Translations under genes and position numbers: made by a program | Notes under the pieces: model-generated | Told to the model about the DNA's origin: nothing | What the model saw: the letters and a program-made list of their open reading frames with translations, nothing else | The model's database searches: none | Source: Bondarzewia mesenterica | Taxonomy: Eukaryota; Basidiomycota; Agaricomycetes; Russulales; Bondarzewiaceae | Direction: 5' to 3' | Assembly (NCBI GenBank): GCA_004802705.1 | Contig: SGPL01000367.1 | Coordinates: 1 to 33,888 of the forward strand | DNA: 33,888 nt | Shown here: in pieces, positions 31,353 to 33,888 of the stretch | How the letters are laid out: every line of letters starts with the position of its first letter | Position numbering within the stretch: position 1 is the first letter of the stretch

Positions 31353-31945
31353 ATGGTATCCACACGCAGACGCACGCGCACGGGCTCAGGTTCCCCGCCG
31401 CCGTCCAACCCAGAGAGCCCCGAGAAGGAGTCTCCTCTGCCGGAAAAGCCGATGAAGAGGGGACTGCGCAAGGTATCGCCTCCATTGGCGCATACGCGGA
31501 CGTCGAGCACGGTGTACGTGCTCGTGCTGCTCTCCACCATCCTGCTCGCATGGTACGCGTACCGCGCGGTCACTGCTATCAAGGGGGTGTCGATGCCGCG
31601 GGGAATGGGTGTCCCGTGGGGCATGGGTGTCCCTTGGGGGAAAAAGGAGGTAAAGGGCGAGAAGGAAGAGGGGCTTGGGGGGGGACAGCGTGGAGAGTCG
31701 TATTGAGGAGCTGGCGAGGGCGTTTTGGAGTGCCATCGGGGGATTTGGCGAGTGCGATTGCGGGTGCGGTGAGGGAGTATGTGCCCCCCGCGTCGTTGTC
31801 TTCGGTTGCGAGGGAGGCGAAGGAAGACGGGAGGCAGTCGGATTGTGGATGAGTTGTTGGGAGAGGAGGGGGTGGACTGAGTGGCGTTGGCGAGACGTTA
31901 GGTAAGGTGCAGGCGGGTTTGGACGATGCGCAGGAGATTGCATGA
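31353..31945 (+). pseudogene. Small single-pass membrane protein, reading frame apparently broken
   Basis: The open frame starts at ATG 31353 with a basic, Ser/Pro/Glu-rich N-terminus, then one hydrophobic segment (TVYVLVLLSTILLAWYAYRA), then Gly/Pro-rich MGVPWG repeats. It stops at 31706 just after a G8 run (31677-31684). Coding-like sequence carries on in other frames: ESRIEELARAF, then GVPSGDLASAIAGAVREYVP and SLSSVAREAKED, then IVDELLGEE, then GVGETLGKVQAGLDDAQ up to a TGA at 31943-31945. Joining these needs about four single-base changes, at G-rich sites near 31677-31684, 31722, 31845 and 31868. This is either a decayed gene or draft-sequence error. Single-base errors are listed elsewhere in the window, so error is likely. 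No family is recognised. An intron from 31650 could remove part of the break but not all of it. Confidence 0.5.
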
Positions 31946-32463
31946 GTGTTGTCAATCGAGTGGTCCGACTACAGTCGATTACGATTTACTTGTCTCCTTT
32001 CCAAACTATTCGTACGGTAAGTAACAGCATTTCACGAAAGGGTACATAGCGTATGCAGCATGAACAAAGCAAAACTACAGATATGTCGACTTATCCCCCC
32101 GAGTTTCCACGCCCTACGATAATGGGCATGGAAGCAAATCAAGGGAGCTATCCAACGCCACTCAAGAGTGGAAAGAAAGGAAGACAGATCGATGTTGCAC
32201 CACTCACTTCAGAGGCTGCGGGAGGGACTGCGCGGCTTCTGTACACACGGGTGCAATCTTGAGGACAGCTCAATTAAGCTTAAGCTTAAGGCTGAGGCTA
32301 GCAGACAGGTTGGCGTTGATTGCATGTAGGCACTGTGGTTTGAACGAACAAAGAAGGAGTGGGCACTTCCACGTCAGCTCAACCTTGCTGGTCCTCTGCT
32401 TACCTAAGAAACGCGTACCTACATTCAGACGCGTCAGACTCAGCTCACAACAAAACATCGACC
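31946..32463. other. Intergenic / MSH2 upstream region
   Basis: About 520 bp upstream of the MSH2 start codon. A short open frame at 32053-32262 has no recognised features. An AGCTTAAGCTTAAG palindromic word lies near 32277-32290. The sequence ACGCGT occurs twice, in AAACGCGTACC (about 32410) and AGACGCGTCAG (about 32429). ACGCGT is the core of the MBF/MCB cell-cycle element known from yeast mismatch-repair genes, so these two copies, about 30-55 bp upstream of the ATG, are candidate regulatory sites. Confidence 0.5.
32410..32437. promoter_or_regulatory. Two ACGCGT (MCB-like) boxes upstream of MSH2
   Basis: Two ACGCGT palindromes lie about 20 bp apart, within 60 bp of the MSH2 start codon. 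In yeasts ACGCGT is bound by the MBF complex and drives G1/S expression of replication and repair genes, including mismatch-repair genes. The function here is inferred from motif and context only. Confidence 0.45.
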
Positions 32464-33888
32464 ATGGCGCTCATGTACGGCAAAGAAAAAGATGGCAACG
32501 ACCTAGGTTTGTCCCTTCTTGTCTTGTGATTTTTCAAGGGAGTGCTCACGAGTTGAACTCTTCCAGACACGATCACGGACCCTGGGTTCTGCACCTTCTT
32601 TTCCAGGCTGCCGCCCAAATCGCCCGAGACGACGGGCACCGTGCGACTATTTGCGCGGAGTGCAGGGGGAAAGGACAAGGACGGCGACGACGGTGGGTTC
32701 TATACAGCCCACGGCCCCGACGCGTTGTACGTCGCGCAGCACGTGTTTCACACCAATTCGGTGCTCAAGTACCTCGGCGCAGGCGGGCGCGCGGCGGGTC
32801 TGCCCAGCGTCAACCTCTCTGCGAGCGTCGCAAAGACGTTTCTGCGGGACGCGCTCACGGTGAAGCAGTTGAAGGTGGAGATTTGGGTGCCGGAGCCTGG
32901 TCAGGGGAGGAAGGCGAAGAAGTTCCTGTTGGATAAGGAGGTGCGTTCGCTCTCTTTCGCTCTCTTCGCCGAGTTCGGTATGCAATTGACGTCTTGTCTT
33001 CCGGAGGAATAGGCGTCCCCAGGGAATTTATCGGCGGTCGAGGATCTCCTTTTTGTAGACAATGATATCCTGTCTGCTCCGATGGTCATGGCCATCAAAG
33101 TCGCGTCTACGCCCTCCGTGCCCGGATCGTCCAGCAAATCGAAGAACAAGACTGTCGGCATCGCGTTTGCCGATGCGAGTCTCCGGCAGTTGGGCGTGTC
33201 CGACTTTGTGGACAACGACCTGTTCTCCAACACCGAGGTGCGTGTGCACTTGTCTCCAGCGTTCTCTTTTCTTTTTATTGATTTGACTCATTGTATGTGG
33301 TGTAAAATAGACTTTGGTGATCCAATTGGGTGTCAAGGAGGCTTTGATCCCGACTGGGACGACATCGGGCACGACGGATCGTGACTTTGATCTCAAAAAG
33401 CTAAGGGACGTGCTCGACCGATGCGGCGTTGTCGTCACAGAGCGAAAACCGAGTATGCATATATTTATACCAACTTGCTCGTCCTCGCTGCTTTGTTGAC
33501 GTCCTTGTGTGCGCAGGCGAGTTCACGCCTAAACACGTAGAAGAAGACCTCACGCGTCTCCTGACGCCCTCCACCACCGCTTCTTCCAGCGCCATTCGTG
33601 AGCTCCTTCCCCCTCCCTCCTTTTTCTCATGACAAGCTGGTCGCAAGTTACATCGCGCTGACATGCTGCACCTGCACGGATGACAGCGCAGCTCAATCTG
33701 CCCACTGCACCAGGTGCGATTGCCGCGCTGCTCGCGTACCTCTCACTCCTTGGAGACCCGTCGAACCATGGCGCTTGGGCCATCCGGATGCATGATCTCG
33801 GCCAGTACATGCGCCTCGACTCGAGTGCACTACGTGCGCTCAATCTCGTCGAGGTCGGAGGGGTGAGTGCATTGCGTCCATTATTCCC
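32464..33888 (+). CDS. MSH2: DNA mismatch repair protein Msh2, 5' part (cut by window end)
   Basis: Six exons are seen (32464-32506, 32567-32940, 33013-33237, 33311-33452, 33517-33597, 33687-33862), then a GTGAGT donor and the window end. They give 347 codons in phase. The start [15 protein letters not shown] leads into [13 protein letters not shown], then [20 protein letters not shown] and SVLKYLG (domain I, mismatch binding), [36 protein letters not shown], the connector domain ([46 protein letters not shown]), and [17 protein letters not shown] at the start of the lever domain. This order and spacing are those of Msh2, not Msh3 or Msh6. It pairs with Msh6 or Msh3 to recognise mismatches. 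The ATPase domain would lie beyond the window. Introns are 58-89 nt. Confidence 0.95.

Noticed and set aside
24675..33888. Functional cluster of genome-maintenance genes
   Set aside because: Only two such genes are present, with an unrelated broken gene between them; chance neighbourhood is enough.

Overview
The window looks like nuclear DNA of a filamentous basidiomycete, probably an Agaricomycete. Genes are packed on both strands. Almost every coding region is cut by short GT-AG introns of about 50-75 bases, and the readable proteins are typical fungal ones. Two of the three tRNA genes are identical, and all three have introns after position 37. There is no bacterial, phage or CRISPR signal.

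Layout. Positions 1-2865 are gene-poor and repeat-rich. They hold fragments of repeats with a TCCACCAG motif, a cluster of GGTGCCCC/GGGGCACC inverted repeats that fold into hairpins, and one complete non-autonomous hAT-like element (1614-2857) bounded by a perfect 8-bp target duplication. Then come: an RRG7-like mitochondrial protein (3052-3980, +); tRNA-Arg(ACG) (-); a mitochondrial ornithine carrier (4722-6011, -); a very large protein with five CCCH zinc fingers and a C-terminal RING-IBR-RING ubiquitin ligase module (6980-12015, +); a low-complexity Ser/Pro/Gln/His-rich protein (12365-15043, -); a DUF4048-like protein (16310-18404, -); ATP synthase subunit k (18742-19148, -); a GPI-anchored GH16 glucanase-like protein (19683-21395, -); a second identical tRNA-Arg(ACG) (+); tRNA-Lys(CTT) with a 35-nt intron (-); the mitochondrial ribosome recycling factor (22354-23376, +); a 27-exon ULS1/RIS1-like SNF2 translocase with a RING between its helicase lobes (24675-30605, +); a small broken membrane protein (31353-31945, +); and the 5' third of MSH2 (32464 to window end, +).

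How they relate. I see no operon-like or biosynthetic cluster. Four of the genes encode mitochondrial functions (respiratory growth factor, ornithine export, ATP synthase, ribosome recycling). Two at the right end serve genome maintenance (SNF2-RING translocase, mismatch repair). Nothing shows that these groupings are functional. The most unusual protein is the five-CCCH-finger RBR ligase. The most unusual gene structures are the microexons of 8, 11, 15, 16 and 23 nt.

Quality warning. There is an ambiguous base at 10759, and several apparent 1-nt frameshifts (near 11800, 14774-14779 and 31677-31890), mostly at homopolymer runs. These look like draft-assembly errors, but real lesions cannot be excluded from sequence alone. 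Exon coordinates come from splice-site and reading-phase reasoning and were not checked against transcripts.
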